A stretch of DNA of 64,000 nucleotides from Seiridium cupressi (taxonomy: Eukaryota; Ascomycota; Sordariomycetes; Amphisphaeriales; Sporocadaceae): positions 1-64,000 of the forward strand of contig JARVKI010000007.1 in assembly GCA_036674765.1 (NCBI GenBank), written 5' to 3'. The position numbers were made by a program, and so were the translations under genes. Below, piece after piece: positions 33,550 to 44,984 of the stretch (its first letter is position 1; each line of letters starts with the position of its first letter). The notes beneath the pieces were generated by a model. It had not been told where the DNA came from, ran no database searches, and saw only the letters and a program-made list of their open reading frames with translations.

Positions 33550-36500
33550 ATGCCGGGAATAGTCACGGAGGAGGCTCAGGGTGGCCCGCCCATTGGCATT
33601 CGACAATATGAAGAAAGGACTGGTAGAAGTCTTTCTAGGGACGACGGGAGGCTGGAAGAACGGACGGAAACGAAACAATTGCCATCGCCGCAACCTTCGC
33701 CGCGCGCAGACCCTTTTCCTGACCTCGAAATCACTGCGTCAACACCCATCATACCTCTCGATGTCGCCGACGATGCGAGGCCAGATGGACCCCTGGTGGA
33801 CGTAAAGGAAGGCGCGGCATCGCAACAGGGTATACGGAATACGAAGGAAAGCACTTCCTCGTCGACGGAATCTTCAAATCACAGCAGTGACGAGGCTTCT
33901 TCCACGTCGCCTGAGGAGGAGCCTCATGCTCAAGCCTCGCCCCGAAAAGCGAGCGACGCATGTGATAAAGCGAAGACGTCGTCGACGATCAAGAGGGACA
34001 CCAGCGGGACAGTGCGCAAACTGTCTGCCTCACAAATGCAGGCCTTGACCACCTCACCGGAGTCTCTGCCCATAGCCGTTGTTCCACCTCAATCACCGGT
34101 CGGCAGTCAACGCAAGCCAAATGGCATGGACTACCCGCTGTCTGCGGGTGTGGTGGAATCAGCCAACCGACCATCCATGAATGAACAAGTACAGAATGGG
34201 ATTGGCCTTGGAATACAAAACCCGGCGAATGGAGTAGCTAAGGCAACATCAACGGCGAAGACGTTTTCAGACCCGTTGCGGTCTCGCAACTTCTCCGAGA
34301 ATCCCCTGGCTACTCGAACCGCTCCAGAAACGAAACGGCCTTCGGCCGGTCCACGGACACTTTCTCAACCGCCTATTTCCCGCAGACCAACTGTCGGGTC
34401 TGCCAATGTAACGTCACCGACCAACTCACGACGATTCTCGTTCAATCCTGCGGCCCGGCCACCACCCCTTAATCTAGGGGCCTCGAGCAATATTATGCCA
34501 GCTCCGAGAAGGACAACGCCTGTACCTCGTAGAACGGATAAGACACCCTCGGAGGAGCTAGAGAGCGCCGACCCCTTGCAAACTGCTGCCATACAACCTA
34601 CAATACCTCTTCCGCCAATGTCTTTGCACACTCACCTCCAACTTGAATTGGCTGGTGTCCGGCCAAGCCCGCTATACATATACCGACATCAAACCTCCGA
34701 TATCCCTTACGAATCGAGTGCTGTCAAGTTCGAACGGTTACTGAATGCTCTACTTCTGCCACCACTGCTAGAATCGACCCTGATGTTTGGCACTCTTGCT
34801 TGTCTAGATGCTTTCCTCTATACTTTCACACTGTTGCCTCTGCGATTCTTCATTGCTGCTTGGGTACTTGTGAAATGGTGGGGCTATGTGGTCTGGAAGG
34901 AAGCAAAGTGGCTGACAGGTTTTGTATGGCAAGGTACTTGGCGATTATGGCAAAGAGGTCGAAGGGGCAGAACTGCAACTCGTCCTTCGAACAGAACAGA
35001 AAGCAGCCAAACGACAGCAGGTGAAGTCGAGAGAAGCCAGAGTCGGGCTAGGGAAGCCGGCTACGCATCGGACGCCACGTCTGCCTCGCTCGATGCAGGG
35101 CGTCTGAATGGCAACTCCGGATTTCACCCCCCGAAGCATGCCATGCCAAGACATAAGCCGGGGGGCTTCCGCCATCGAAGGACCAAGTCAATGCCATCCG
35201 ATCTCACTCAGTACCACAAGGCCGACCTTCTCCAGGGGGCCGTCATTGTCTGCAGCTCCCTTGCTCTCATGACTATTGATGCTAGCCGGATGTATCACTT
35301 CGTTCGTGCACAATCCGCCATGAAGCTGTATGTCATTTTCAATCTTCTTGAGGTTGGTGATCGCCTGCTGGCAGCTATCGGACAAGACATTCTCGAATGC
35401 CTTTTTAGCACAGAAACCCTATCCCGCAACAGCTTTGGCAGATCCAAGGTGCTTCTCCCCTTGGGCATGTTCATCCTCTCACTGATATACAATGTGGCGC
35501 ACGCCGTCGTTTTGTTTTACCAGGTCATCACGCTCAACGTGGCTGTCAATTCGTATTCCAATGCTTTGTTGTCGCTGCTCATGTCGAATCAGTTCGTCGA
35601 GATCAAGGGCAGCGTTTTCAAGAAGATCGAGAAAGAAAACCTGTTTCAACTCACATGTTCCGATGTTGTTGAGCGCTTTCAGCTCTGGATCATATTAATC
35701 ATCATTGGCATGCGCAATATCGTTGAAGTTGGCGGGTTGTCGATTCCTGGTGCCGGTAGTGAAGTGGACCCGTCCATGTCGGGCCCGGGACCCATCCATA
35801 CAGCATCTAACCTCCCAGCCAGTTTCACTCTATTGCCATCTTGGATCTTTTCAGGCGAGGTGTTGTCACCTTTCCTGATCGTTATTGGCAGCGAGATGCT
35901 TGTTGACTGGATCAAGCACGCGTACGTTAACAAATTCAACAATGTCAAGCCAACGGTTTACCGCAGGATGCTTGACATCTTCTGCAAGGACTATTATACC
36001 AATGTGAGTTTGTATCCCCCAGATTTTACATGACTCGGCGACTGACCTGAGCTAGGCCTTCGGTGCCCCTGCTTTGACTCGAAGGATTGGTCTTCCGCTG
36101 TTACCACTCTCCTGCCTGTTCATCCGGGCATCTGTGCAGATCTACCATATGTTTCTTGCTACTCATTTACCCCCTCCCATGCCTACTGCAACTACCGAGC
36201 TTTCCCTGGAATCTTCCGTGCCTTCTTCAGCAGCTATGCTGGCTGCTCTAGATCGTCTGGATAACCTTCTCCGTAACGCTTTAGGACGCGCTGTCTATGG
36301 AAACCCCTTCACCCCTCCCGAGGGCCGCTCATACTGGTCCTTCACTTCAGATGATGCCGTCGCCCTCATTACTATGTTAACCGTTTTCTTCCTCGCCTGG
36401 CTTGTGCTTCTTCTGGTCAAACTACTTCTGGGCATGTTGCTGCTGAAGTATGCTCGAGAGCGCTATGCTTCCATCCGGGAGCAAGAGCAGGCCATCGCAA

Positions 36501-36736
36501 ACGGGGAACAGAAACGTGAGAGCTTCTTTCAGCCAGGAAAGCGGGTTGGCGGCTGGGGCCAGGTCGAAGTCGGGGACGAACGAAGGAAGCTGATCTATGC
36601 TGATGATCCCGAAGGTCTTAGCAGGATGAGGGATCGCGAGAAGAAGGGCGAGCAAGCTGGGAAGAAGATGGAAATTGGTGATGATGGCCTCGAGAAGGTC
36701 ACGCGATATGAGATGATTGCCAAGAGGATTTGGTAA
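33550..36736 (+). CDS. TAPT1/EMP65 family ER membrane protein
   Basis: Polytopic membrane protein of the TAPT1 family. The yeast relative Emp65 forms an ER complex with the SUN-domain protein Slp1 that protects nascent soluble ER proteins. Two exons, join(33550..36003, 36056..36736), give 1044 aa. The first 350 residues are a low-complexity Ser/Pro/Thr-rich cytosolic region. The conserved core begins at RPSPLYIYRHQTSDIPYESS and FERLLNALLLPP. It continues with hydrophobic helices, KADLLQGAVIVCSSLAL, HFVRAQSAMKLYVIFNLLEV, DRLLAAIGQDILECLF and SNQFVEIKGSVFKKIEKENL, then EMLVDWIKHAYVNKFN. After the 52-nt intron come another helix pair and a charged C-terminus. The core order matches TAPT1 throughout. 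Confidence 0.92.
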
Positions 36737-37401
36737 TCTCGCAGGGTCGGGTCATTGCATCTAATACAGCATTGTTTAGGCGTAATGTCGCATTTGCAGG
36801 CGTAACGGATACCATAGAGGCATTTACAGCGTATTTAGAGTATACCACTTGTTGGAGTCGCTCGACGATCATTGGCTATGTTTTTATCTCGATGCCATTC
36901 CCACACCAAGATTAAGTATCAATTACTAGTGTCAGTGGCCTTAGATGCGACGACGTCACAGTGCGACCAATGAACATGACTATGACGAATTATGTTCACT
37001 TCAGAGTAGGTAAGATAAAACAGATATCTATAGTCAATTTATTGTCTACGCTGCTGATGGATCTATCAAGGGGAGGAGAGTCCGTAGAAGCTGTCTTCGA
37101 GATGACTTGGGCGTAAGAGGAACTTGATTAGTTTCTTCGATTCGCAGGTGGTCTATTGCTGGAGCCTTTATTTCGTCAAATCATTCCATAAAACACAGCG
37201 ACACAGATTACATATCACCCGTGTGAGGATGACTAAGTCTGATGCCAACCTCACATCAAACCTTGAACTCTCTGAAGTAGATCATCGCGATAGACTCTGC
37301 CTTTAAACGAATTAGGTGACAGATAGAATTGAAAATGAGGTAATAATCAACGTATAAACCATGATTCTTACTCGGCAGGACAGTTCTCTAGATTGAAATT
37401 C
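36737..37401. other. intergenic
   Basis: About 665 bp between the convergent TAPT1-like and fasciclin genes. No coding signal or repeat recognised. Confidence 0.5.
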
Positions 37402-38529
37402 TCAACCAAGGCTCTGATCCAAGAAGAACATGTCCTTGAAACGCTCGAGTGTCATCTCTCCATCACTAGGAGTGTCTTCATTCCCTTGAGGAAGAAGTAC
37501 TCGGTCTATAACGTGTACCACGCCATTATTCGCTGCAAAGTCTTTCCCTACCACGTTTGCTATGCGGTTGATAGACAATGATATCAAGGCATTAAACCTC
37601 ACTATAGTCACCGCAAGGTTGGTCGGCTCCCCTGCTGAATTCTTCAATGCTGTAGGTAGAGACTGTGTCATACGTCCCTTGATCTTCTTCGATTCGTCCT
37701 TTGAAGTCTGCCTTGCACCAGTGTTGTTCTTTGGCCAAATGAGATTGCTGAAAAAGGTGAAGTCGGGAACCAAGTGCAGTTGGAGGAGCGCCCGGAGGTA
37801 AGGCAGACCAGCTTTCGTCCCAAACAGAAAATGAGTGACATCCTCGCCTAATGCCCCGAAGGCATCGTCTCTCGGAGCGAACACAGTGCCCCCCTTGATA
37901 CCAGACACAAAAACAGAATCTGTACCAACTGCTTCAATGGCACTCCTGAATGTTTGTAGAGCGTTCCGTTCTAGAATGGTCAGAATATCTGGTGGCGGTG
38001 TCAAAATGTGGTTTATTTTGTGTATGACGCCATTCCTGCAAAGGATGTTCCCTTTCGCAATACGGCTAGAGCCATTGAACTTCCATCCACTGCCTGAAGC
38101 TTGCGATCGAATTATCTGTGGCCCGTTCAGATTTCGTGGGTTGAGGACCGTTGGCACATTGGGCATATGCAGCAATCCCACTGTCGTGACGTAGTGGGGA
38201 GACATATGAAATGACACGAGCTCCTTGACATCTTCTGGTGCGACTTTCTCGTCGTCTAGTTCCTCTTTCCAGCAGCTGTCGGGCGGGAGAAATATTGTAT
38301 ACTCGCTTTTGGAGTCTTGTGTCAGAGCCAGCAGCTCTGGGAATTGTCTGAGCAGTTTAAGAAAACTGGAGGATGCAACGTCTTATTCGAGAAACTGAAA
38401 CAGCGTATGGTTTGCACTGTTTCTGTCGAAAGGTATGACCGGAAGCTCCTTGACAAGATGATCGAATGCCTTCTCAAGCTCGTCGACGGTAGGTGAGACG
38501 AGCGTGGGAATGGTTTGTGAATGCGCCAT
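37402..38529 (-). pseudogene. fasciclin (FAS1) repeat protein with in-frame stop
   Basis: Cell-surface-type protein with two FAS1 domains, which usually mediate adhesion. From the ATG at 38529 (MAHSQTIPTLVSPTVDELEK) the frame is open for 48 codons, meets TAA at 38383-38385 after TLFQFLE, then stays open in the same frame to 37402. Domain 1 runs from SSFLKLLRQFPELLALTQDS through YTIFLPPDSCW and GVIHKINHILTPP. Domain 2 runs from FRSAIEAVG through GTVFAPRDDAF to NGVVHVIDRVLLPQ. No phase-compatible intron removes the stop. The remaining 327 codons after the stop are undamaged, so the loss is recent or due to one sequence error. No signal peptide is visible; a further 5' exon may exist. Confidence 0.65.
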
Positions 38530-38936
38530 GAGCTCTCGTTTCCCAACGCAACAGAATCATAAACTTCGACAATATCTCAAGTATAGATCGACTAAGCTAA
38601 GTTGGAAGGGTGCGAGGGGAATTCAACCATATTATAAGGCTCACATGCCGAATATGGTATAGTGTGTATACGGGTCATATCGGAATGCAGTGATCGTGAG
38701 TACCATTCTTGGAATATTCTGCCCCTGCATTCTTCCTTCCATATTCTCAGTATTGGAAAATGTATTAGAAAGCTCTTCGCGCAGGAGATTTGATTCTATC
38801 TATGCTCGATTTTTCGTACCTTTAGTTCGCAGGGACAATGTTATAACGCAGTCCCTATGGTTATCCGACTAACTGGGTGCATATTTGATTTAGAACACTA
38901 CATTATCGAGCCTCGAGAAGCTAGTCGGTTTTCTGC
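38530..38936. other. intergenic
   Basis: About 400 bp. Nothing recognised. Confidence 0.5.
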
Positions 38937-39210
38937 TTACCCTCCAGGACGGCTTAAGTTACGTAAGGAATGCTGGCTCATTCTGGCGTAATTCTCCAGA
39001 AAGAGACGACGGACGCGCATGACACACAGCCGGTCTTGCCTATCGGCATATACCCCCATGGCGGGATTTAGGAGTACAGCTGCCAGCGATCGAGCCATGC
39101 CATATAGGGAAGCATAGCGTACATGTAGTGTCGTTGGGAATATGCCCGCCAGAAAGAGCACCAAGCCGAAGTCTGAGCTTCAAATGGCCAATGATGAGAA
39201 GAGCTGCAGC
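38937..39210 (-). pseudogene. ferroportin-like transporter fragment
   Basis: One minus-strand frame reads DFGLVLFLAGIFPTTL, then YASLYGMARSLAAVLLNPAM, GVYADRQDRLCVMRV. This matches the N-terminal helices of ferroportin/SLC40A-type iron exporters, where a LFLA.iFP..Ll..S.Y...R..AA...P.vG...DR.nRL.vvR pattern is conserved. An in-frame TGA precedes DFG, and the frame ends after a run of sequence unlike the family. No further transporter segments were found on either side. An old fragment, not a gene. Confidence 0.5.
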
Positions 39211-39682
39211 AAACAATTGGCCGACACAGCAGACGACAGTTGTATGGTGACGCCTGAATGAAGCACTTTATTGTGGTTGATCGGCAGATGGGTAAGAGCG
39301 ACACGATTGCGTACCGGCAGCAAAGCACTATACTACATGTTGATTTCAGCAAGACGTACAGAGTCAGGACGGTTTACGCATGAAACCTCATAGTAAATGC
39401 ATCTTCGTTGTTTGACCATTTCTACTCGATTGAAATCAAAGGGCGGCCACCATTTTATGTGTAGGTATGCAATGTAGCCAGGTCGATCTAATCAACTACA
39501 CTGTACAATAATTGGGCTTGTTAGTTAGAGGCCAAAACTAGTGGACTAACCCGCTGCCCGGGCGGAACAACGCTCTGTTTTTCAGCACACTGCAGCACAT
39601 CCCGATTCCCCCGCACGCAATCAGCCCCTCAAGAACAGGATTCCAGAATCTCGTATCCGTGGTTGAATGCAATTCATATGCC
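39211..39682. other. intergenic, SDR promoter
   Basis: About 470 bp upstream of the SDR start. No gene or clear motif recognised. Confidence 0.5.
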
Positions 39683-40752
39683 ATGACCAAGTTGACAAAC
39701 CAGGTTGTCCTCATCACTGGCTCAAGCCGAGGTCTCGGGTTGGCAACGGCTCGGGCTTTCCAGGCAGAAGGCGCCCGTGTGGTGCTCAACTGCCGTAGCG
39801 GTTCGCTTGCGAAAACACAATCAATAGCAAAGGAGCTCGGGGGGCTTGCGATTGAGGCCGACGTCACGGACAAAGAGCAGGTGGCCGCACTTTTCCAACA
39901 GGCCGAGTCCTACCTCGGCCAGCCCATTAGTGTCGTGGTCAACAATGCTCTTGCAGACATCAAGTTCAATGGTGATGCGAGGAAGAAACTGGACTCCATC
40001 GAGTGGGAAGATTTCGATAAGCAGGTAAGAACTCGGAGTTATTTTCCCCTTTATGGTCTGTCTCGAGAGTCGAAATCTCCCGAGCAGGTGTCTCATCTCC
40101 GAGTACATTATCTTTAGCTCCTGATAACATCTCTAATATACTTGAAGGAAAAATGGCTGACCGCGAATATTTCATAGATTCGGGTTGCAGTGCAGGGGGC
40201 CCTGAACACAACAAAAGCCGCCATCGCAGGCTTCGAGAAACTTGGCCATGGTCGCATTATCAACATCGGCAGCAATCTAGTTCAGGTAAGATTGCCGTGT
40301 GGTTTCCTAGGCTTCATTGCATGTTTCACGGGTGAAAAACTTCTCCTATGAGGCAGACGTCCAGCGGAATCGTCCTACCCAGCTCCTAATATATGTCAAG
40401 CATCCTGGAAGAGAAGCGGCTAACTGCGGATCTTTTGCAGAACCCCGTTGTCCCTTATCAGGACTACTGTGCGGCAAAAGGTGCACTTCTGGCTTTTACA
40501 CATTCCATAGCCGCGGAGCTGGGCCCTGGGAACATCACTGTCAATATGGTCGCAGGTGGTTTGCTTGAAGGGACGGATGCCAGCAGTTCGACACCCCAGG
40601 CCGTTTTCGATCAGATCGCTGCCGTGACTCCGCTGAGGAAGGTAACAACCACTCAGGACCTTGCTGGTGCCGTTTTATTCTTTGCAAGCCCTTGGGCGAG
40701 TGCCGTCACCGGACAGCAAATCATTGTCGACGGGGGACTTGTTATGTCGTGA
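39683..40752 (+). CDS. short-chain dehydrogenase/reductase (SDR)
   Basis: Classical NAD(P)-dependent oxidoreductase. Three exons, join(39683..40024, 40178..40285, 40441..40752), give 253 aa, the usual length. The start MTKLTNQVVLITG is chosen because the cofactor motif TGSSRGLG (residues 12-19) then sits at its normal place; upstream in-frame codons lack an ATG. Other motifs are VNNALAD, GRIINIGSNLVQ with the catalytic Ser, and Y159-x3-K163 in YCAAK. The C-terminus is AGAVLFFASPWASAVTGQQI then VDGGL, typical of FabG-like enzymes. A basic residue (R16) in the TGSSRGLG turn slightly favours NADPH. It stands alone; substrate unknown. Confidence 0.92.
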
Positions 40753-41095
40753 GGTAATAAGTGTTCCCGCACGAGACGATGAAACCTCATTGCCTGTCTT
40801 GTTCTCGACAAGAAAGTCTTATTATTGAATGCTTACATGGGCAATTCCTTTATCGAAACCCAAGCAAGGGATATATGACATGTATATTCTATCACTCCAT
40901 GGTTTCGATAAACTCGAACCATAGATTGCCAGCACCGCAGTAGTAGCAGGTCCGACAAAGCATATTTGAATCCTAGAAAATTTACGAGAAACGAATCAGG
41001 TGGTATTGCAAGACGCAGTATCGCGGCGTAACTACCCACTTCGAACTCGCCTCCGCATGCCACTGTATACGCTCTGCTGTGCTAAAACCGCCCCC
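40753..41095. other. intergenic between convergent SDR and orphan gene
   Basis: About 340 bp of convergent 3' flank. Nothing recognised. Confidence 0.5.
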
Positions 41096-42268
41096 TTAGG
41101 TCAACCTGTCTTCGTACCACGCGGGAAACTGATTGGTATTTGATGCCACTCCCAAGGCTGCCAACCTACTCGGGTCATTTGTAAGCGCCTTTTGAAGCCT
41201 ATGTCTGTAGAAACGGAGAGTCGGATGCTGTGAAAGCTTCAGGTGATACTCCACCCATTTCTGGTCCAAGAGACCGAAGCCTCCAGGCGCCGGCACCGGC
41301 CCTTCTGCACCATTCCTTACGATTATGTCGTTGAATGCAGCGTTATGATTGACCCTCAGGAGGTGGAGGGTGCAGCAGATAAGCTCTGGAATAAGTCTCT
41401 CTTGCATCCCAGTGACCTGGTCGAAGTTGTCTGGTATTTGTGGTGTCGGGAGCGCGACACCTGCTGGCCAGTCAGGTAAGCCGTAGATATTGTTGGTCAG
41501 GAAGACAATTGCTGCCATTACTGAGTAGAGGGTAAAAGGCTTGCGCATTTTACCCGCCGAAACCTGTTCTAGCGCTCCCCAAGCATAATTTGTCTTCAAG
41601 GGCTGTGTATATATGTGGCCTACTACGTTGCCGTACCATCCGGGGTCCACAAACCAGTTCCTTGAAACGCCTTGGGGATTGACCTGGGCTTTGGCCCAAT
41701 ATCTCTGAACGTCTCGAAGCCGATTGCCTCTATCGCCTTGTGGCTCATCTTTAAAATCTAGCCAGGTCATCCTTCTGGGGTGCTCGCGGTCGAAGTAAGA
41801 CATGGTATAAATGATATCGGGATCGTCCCGATTTACCGCGAGATTGGCGTTATAGCTCATGGTCGGCCGATGCCGGTAAATGAAGAAGAAAAACCTGTAT
41901 TTTGCACAGCCATTGGCCGCATTGCGAACGTCGCTGGTGGATATCGGTGTCCATGGTAACGATAAATCCCTCGCGACATCTGCTGGTAGAAGCACATTGA
42001 CGTTACAGGGGAGAGGCTGAGACGCCCGAGGTACGTCCAAGACCTTAAAATGAGTATATGAGTGGATACCAGCGTTCACAACTGCTCCATTCCTGGCCGT
42101 GTAGAAGTTGAGGGCCTCTACCAAGTCTTGGTGGTTTGGTAAGTCATGGTTGCGTAGACTTTGCAGGAACCGTAGTAGTCGCGACCGTTGCAGGTCGTTT
42201 GGTATTGGCAACAGATTGTCTGGGCTCATGAAACCCACCGGCCACGGCAGTACTATTTGTTGAGCCAT
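41096..42268 (-). CDS. hypothetical protein, 390 aa, no recognised family
   Basis: Single-exon open frame starting MAQQIVLPWPVGFMSPDNLL. An earlier in-frame ATG at 42313 would add 15 residues (MMNIAYFCGLPTLYI). Codon use and composition look genuinely coding, with many Pro, Trp and Tyr and no low-complexity tract. Recognisable segments include HSYTHFKVLDVPRASQPLPC, DIIYTMSYFDREHPRRMTWL, NWFVDPGWYGNVVGHIYTQP and LLDQKWVEYHLKLSQHPTLR. No signal peptide, obvious membrane helix, catalytic signature or zinc motif was seen, so it is probably a soluble intracellular protein. I do not recognise the family and assign no function. The flanking SDR and AYG1-like genes give no clear link. Confidence 0.7.
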   Translation of the reverse strand: MAQQIVLPWPVGFMSPDNLLPIPNDLQRSRLLRFLQSLRNHDLPNHQDLVEALNFYTARNGAVVNAGIHSYTHFKVLDVPRASQPLPCNVNVLLPADVARDLSLPWTPISTSDVRNAANGCAKYRFFFFIYRHRPTMSYNANLAVNRDDPDIIYTMSYFDREHPRRMTWLDFKDEPQGDRGNRLRDVQRYWAKAQVNPQGVSRNWFVDPGWYGNVVGHIYTQPLKTNYAWGALEQVSAGKMRKPFTLYSVMAAIVFLTNNIYGLPDWPAGVALPTPQIPDNFDQVTGMQERLIPELICCTLHLLRVNHNAAFNDIIVRNGAEGPVPAPGGFGLLDQKWVEYHLKLSQHPTLRFYRHRLQKALTNDPSRLAALGVASNTNQFPAWYEDRLT

Positions 42269-43379
42269 GATATATAACGTGGGAAGTCCACAGAAATATG
42301 CTATATTCATCAAGTCATGAGAGCATATTCACTTTAAATAAGTAAATTCTCGCGAACACTAAGATTATCCCAGAAACGGTGTTGATGTTTGACTCAACAT
42401 CAGAGAGTCATTGTCAGAACAGTGCAACATTTGAACTGTGTGCTTGATGGATTTTTCTTTTGTCAGACTTAGCGGGTCGCCGGATGCGAATTTCTCTTTG
42501 ATCGAGGACAATGAAATTTACCACTATCCGGCAAGATAAAGCGAAACGCAAGAACTTGCTTAACCCCAATTTTTATCGGCTTTTCTCCCGAGTCTCGCGA
42601 GGTCTCCTACATCTGGCATAGCTGGAAAATTGGCTTAAATGTCTCACTTTTCAGTGGTTCTCACTTGAAACGAAACACAAGAGGCAATTGGACCTTGTCT
42701 TTAGCCGTAGTCATAGGTCAATTCATGTCCGCTCCGTTCGAAGCGTAAAGAGAATCGAGATGAGTTGATATAGCGCGATATTCCTTTAAGGGATAGCCAT
42801 CTTAACAACCATGTACCAATTATGAATTTATTCAGAGGAAGCTGGTACATTTCGTCATTTGAACATCGTTTGGGCACATATTCGTAGACCAGGAGATCGT
42901 GCAGAGACACTGACGTTGGCGTGGACTTCGGGAGTACGTCAGACTCGCAGTTATATATAGGTAATCAGGAAAATCGATTTAGACAGCCAGACCATTAATG
43001 CATTTGACCAAAAGCACTAACTTCTTTTTATATCCTTACATAAATACATCCCATCGAGACGCCACAACCACTCAACATTGAACGCACATGGAATATTAAG
43101 GCGGAGTACCCCATATAACCGCTTAGACTGGTTGGAGAAGCCCAAAACTTCGCTCTCCGGATATAAGCTCCAACACAGATAGACCCGGCAGCGCCGGACA
43201 CCCCACGCCGGGTCCGCAATGCTCGGACTGCGCTTACTCTCGAACAGTTTTCGAATGGAAACATGTAAGCAAATCAATACATCGAGTCTAAAATTCAATC
43301 TTTGACTTACTTCAGGCTTCTCCCATTCCCTGCATAATCCTATTAGTTTCAAGTCACATACAACACTACGACGACAACT
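42269..43379. other. 1.1-kb divergent intergenic region
   Basis: Lies between the divergent starts of the orphan and AYG1-like genes, so it contains both promoters. Minus-strand open frames at 43017-43412 have no similarity I recognise and overlap the AYG1-like start. A TTTTTATATCC stretch at 43024-43034 is too far (about 350 bp) from the ATG to be a confident TATA box. Confidence 0.5.
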
Positions 43380-44984
43380 ATGGCAGCCCCCAACGGGAAG
43401 TTCTTCATACAAGATAAACTAAGCACTCCGGCCCCGCATCATGCCGACTTCAGGGCTTTGTGGGAGACGAAATGGCGTGAACCGGTATGAATTGCAATAT
43501 TGCAATACCAAATGGCGAATGTTGGCTAAACAGCTCATAGTGCACATTGGGATTGTACCCGTTTATGTTCGGATCCATCAAGGACTTTGAGCCCGTCGTA
43601 GCGAGCATCATTCAGGTCAGAATGCGGAATGATCGACTTCGAAGCTTACTGACGCGCCTCACAGAAAGACTTGAAAGAGCCTTACGACTGGGACGAATAT
43701 GCTTCTTGCTTTTTCCCGAAGGCTGAGGAACTTACTGCCATTGCCGAGGCGGCAGAGAAGGCGGGAGAAAGGGAGAAAGCGTCGGAACTCTATCTGTACG
43801 CTGGCCGCAAAAACCCGGGAACTTAAGACGCGACATTCACTTATCAGACGTTTAGGAGAGCTTCGGCTTTGTACCGCATAGCCCGCTTCCCGGCCCCGCG
43901 CTCCGAGAAACAAAGATACGCATGGACAGTCGGGAAAGAGACGGCGAGAAAAGGGCTAGGGTGTGTTCTTTCCCGACGCCGTACTCGTACGAGAGTAAAT
44001 GCTTTGAGACATCCGATGGCTAATGCTTGAACCTTTTAGACTACATGCATATCCTATGGTTCAAGTCTCCATCCCGCACACCCATACCAAAGAAGGAGAC
44101 GGTGATGTTCTCCCCGGGTTTTATCACGTTCCCACACACGCGTCGCAATCCAAGAAAGTGCCGTTGGTGATAATTTTTACCGGTCTGGACGGATACCGAA
44201 CAGAGCTCTCTGTCTGGAAAGAGGGATGGCGTCAAGTCGGGTGCGCCACACTAGTCGTCGAGATCCCCGGAACTGGTGATAACCCTGGAGCGCCATCCGA
44301 TCCGACCAGTCCGGACCGAGTGTGGACCAGTATGTTCGACTGGATCGGCAAGCAAGACGCTATTGACCAGGATAAGATCGTAAACTGGGGGTTCAGTACC
44401 GGAGGCTACTACAGCATCCGACTTGCACACACGCATGCTGATAAATTGAAGGGCGTGGCGGCGCTCGGCGGTGGCTGTCACTATATGTTTGATCCCGAGT
44501 GGCTCGATCATGCTGATCATCTCGAGTATCTATTCGAGTAAGCAGCCAAATTCCCTAATTTTACCTTGTCTAACCATATACCAGCCTGGCACACACGCTG
44601 TGCCATAAATATGGCTACGGCAAAGACTTTGAAAAGTTCAAGAAAGAGGCGAGTGGGAAGTTTTCCTTGCTCGAGGATGGAACGCTAGACAAGCCGTGCA
44701 CGAAGTTGTTATTGGTGAATGGTACTGAAGATGAGATCTTCCCCATTGACGACTATTATCTGTGCCTGGAGCATGGTAGTCCAAAAGAAGCACGGTAGAT
44801 ATCTCTTCCTTGCCCCAGTACATTATTGCGTTCTAACGGAGAATCTAGTTTCGTGGCTGGTAAGAAGCACATGGGCGAGCCCGATTCGTTTTTCATCATT
44901 CTTCGATGGCTCTCCGCTCTCCTGGATATCGAGATCGACATAGGGAGGTTCATGTCCACAATTCCCTCAAGACCCAAGTACTAG
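43380..44984 (+). CDS. AYG1-like alpha/beta hydrolase (DUF1100/FrsA-like)
   Basis: Alpha/beta hydrolase resembling Aspergillus Ayg1, which shortens the heptaketide YWA1 to a naphthalene in DHN-melanin synthesis. Seven exons, join(43380..43484, 43541..43615, 43665..43795, 43856..43960, 44040..44537, 44585..44794, 44849..44984), give 419 aa. The N-terminal helical cap shows FRALWETKWREPCTLGLYPF, GSIKDFEPVVASII and LYRIARFPAP, all in family order. The core has FTGLDGYRTE, EIPGTGDNP, SPDRVWTSMFDWI, the nucleophile S258 in GFSTGGYYSI, D354 in NGTEDEIFPIDD and H382 in GKKHMGEP. All splice sites are phase-consistent, with introns of 47-79 nt. No polyketide synthase or melanin gene is within this window, so a role in pigment synthesis is unproven. 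Relatives also occur in other polyketide pathways. Confidence 0.88.

Noticed and set aside
43017..43412. 131-codon minus-strand frame
   Set aside because: Overlaps the AYG1-like first exon and promoter antisense, with no similarity.
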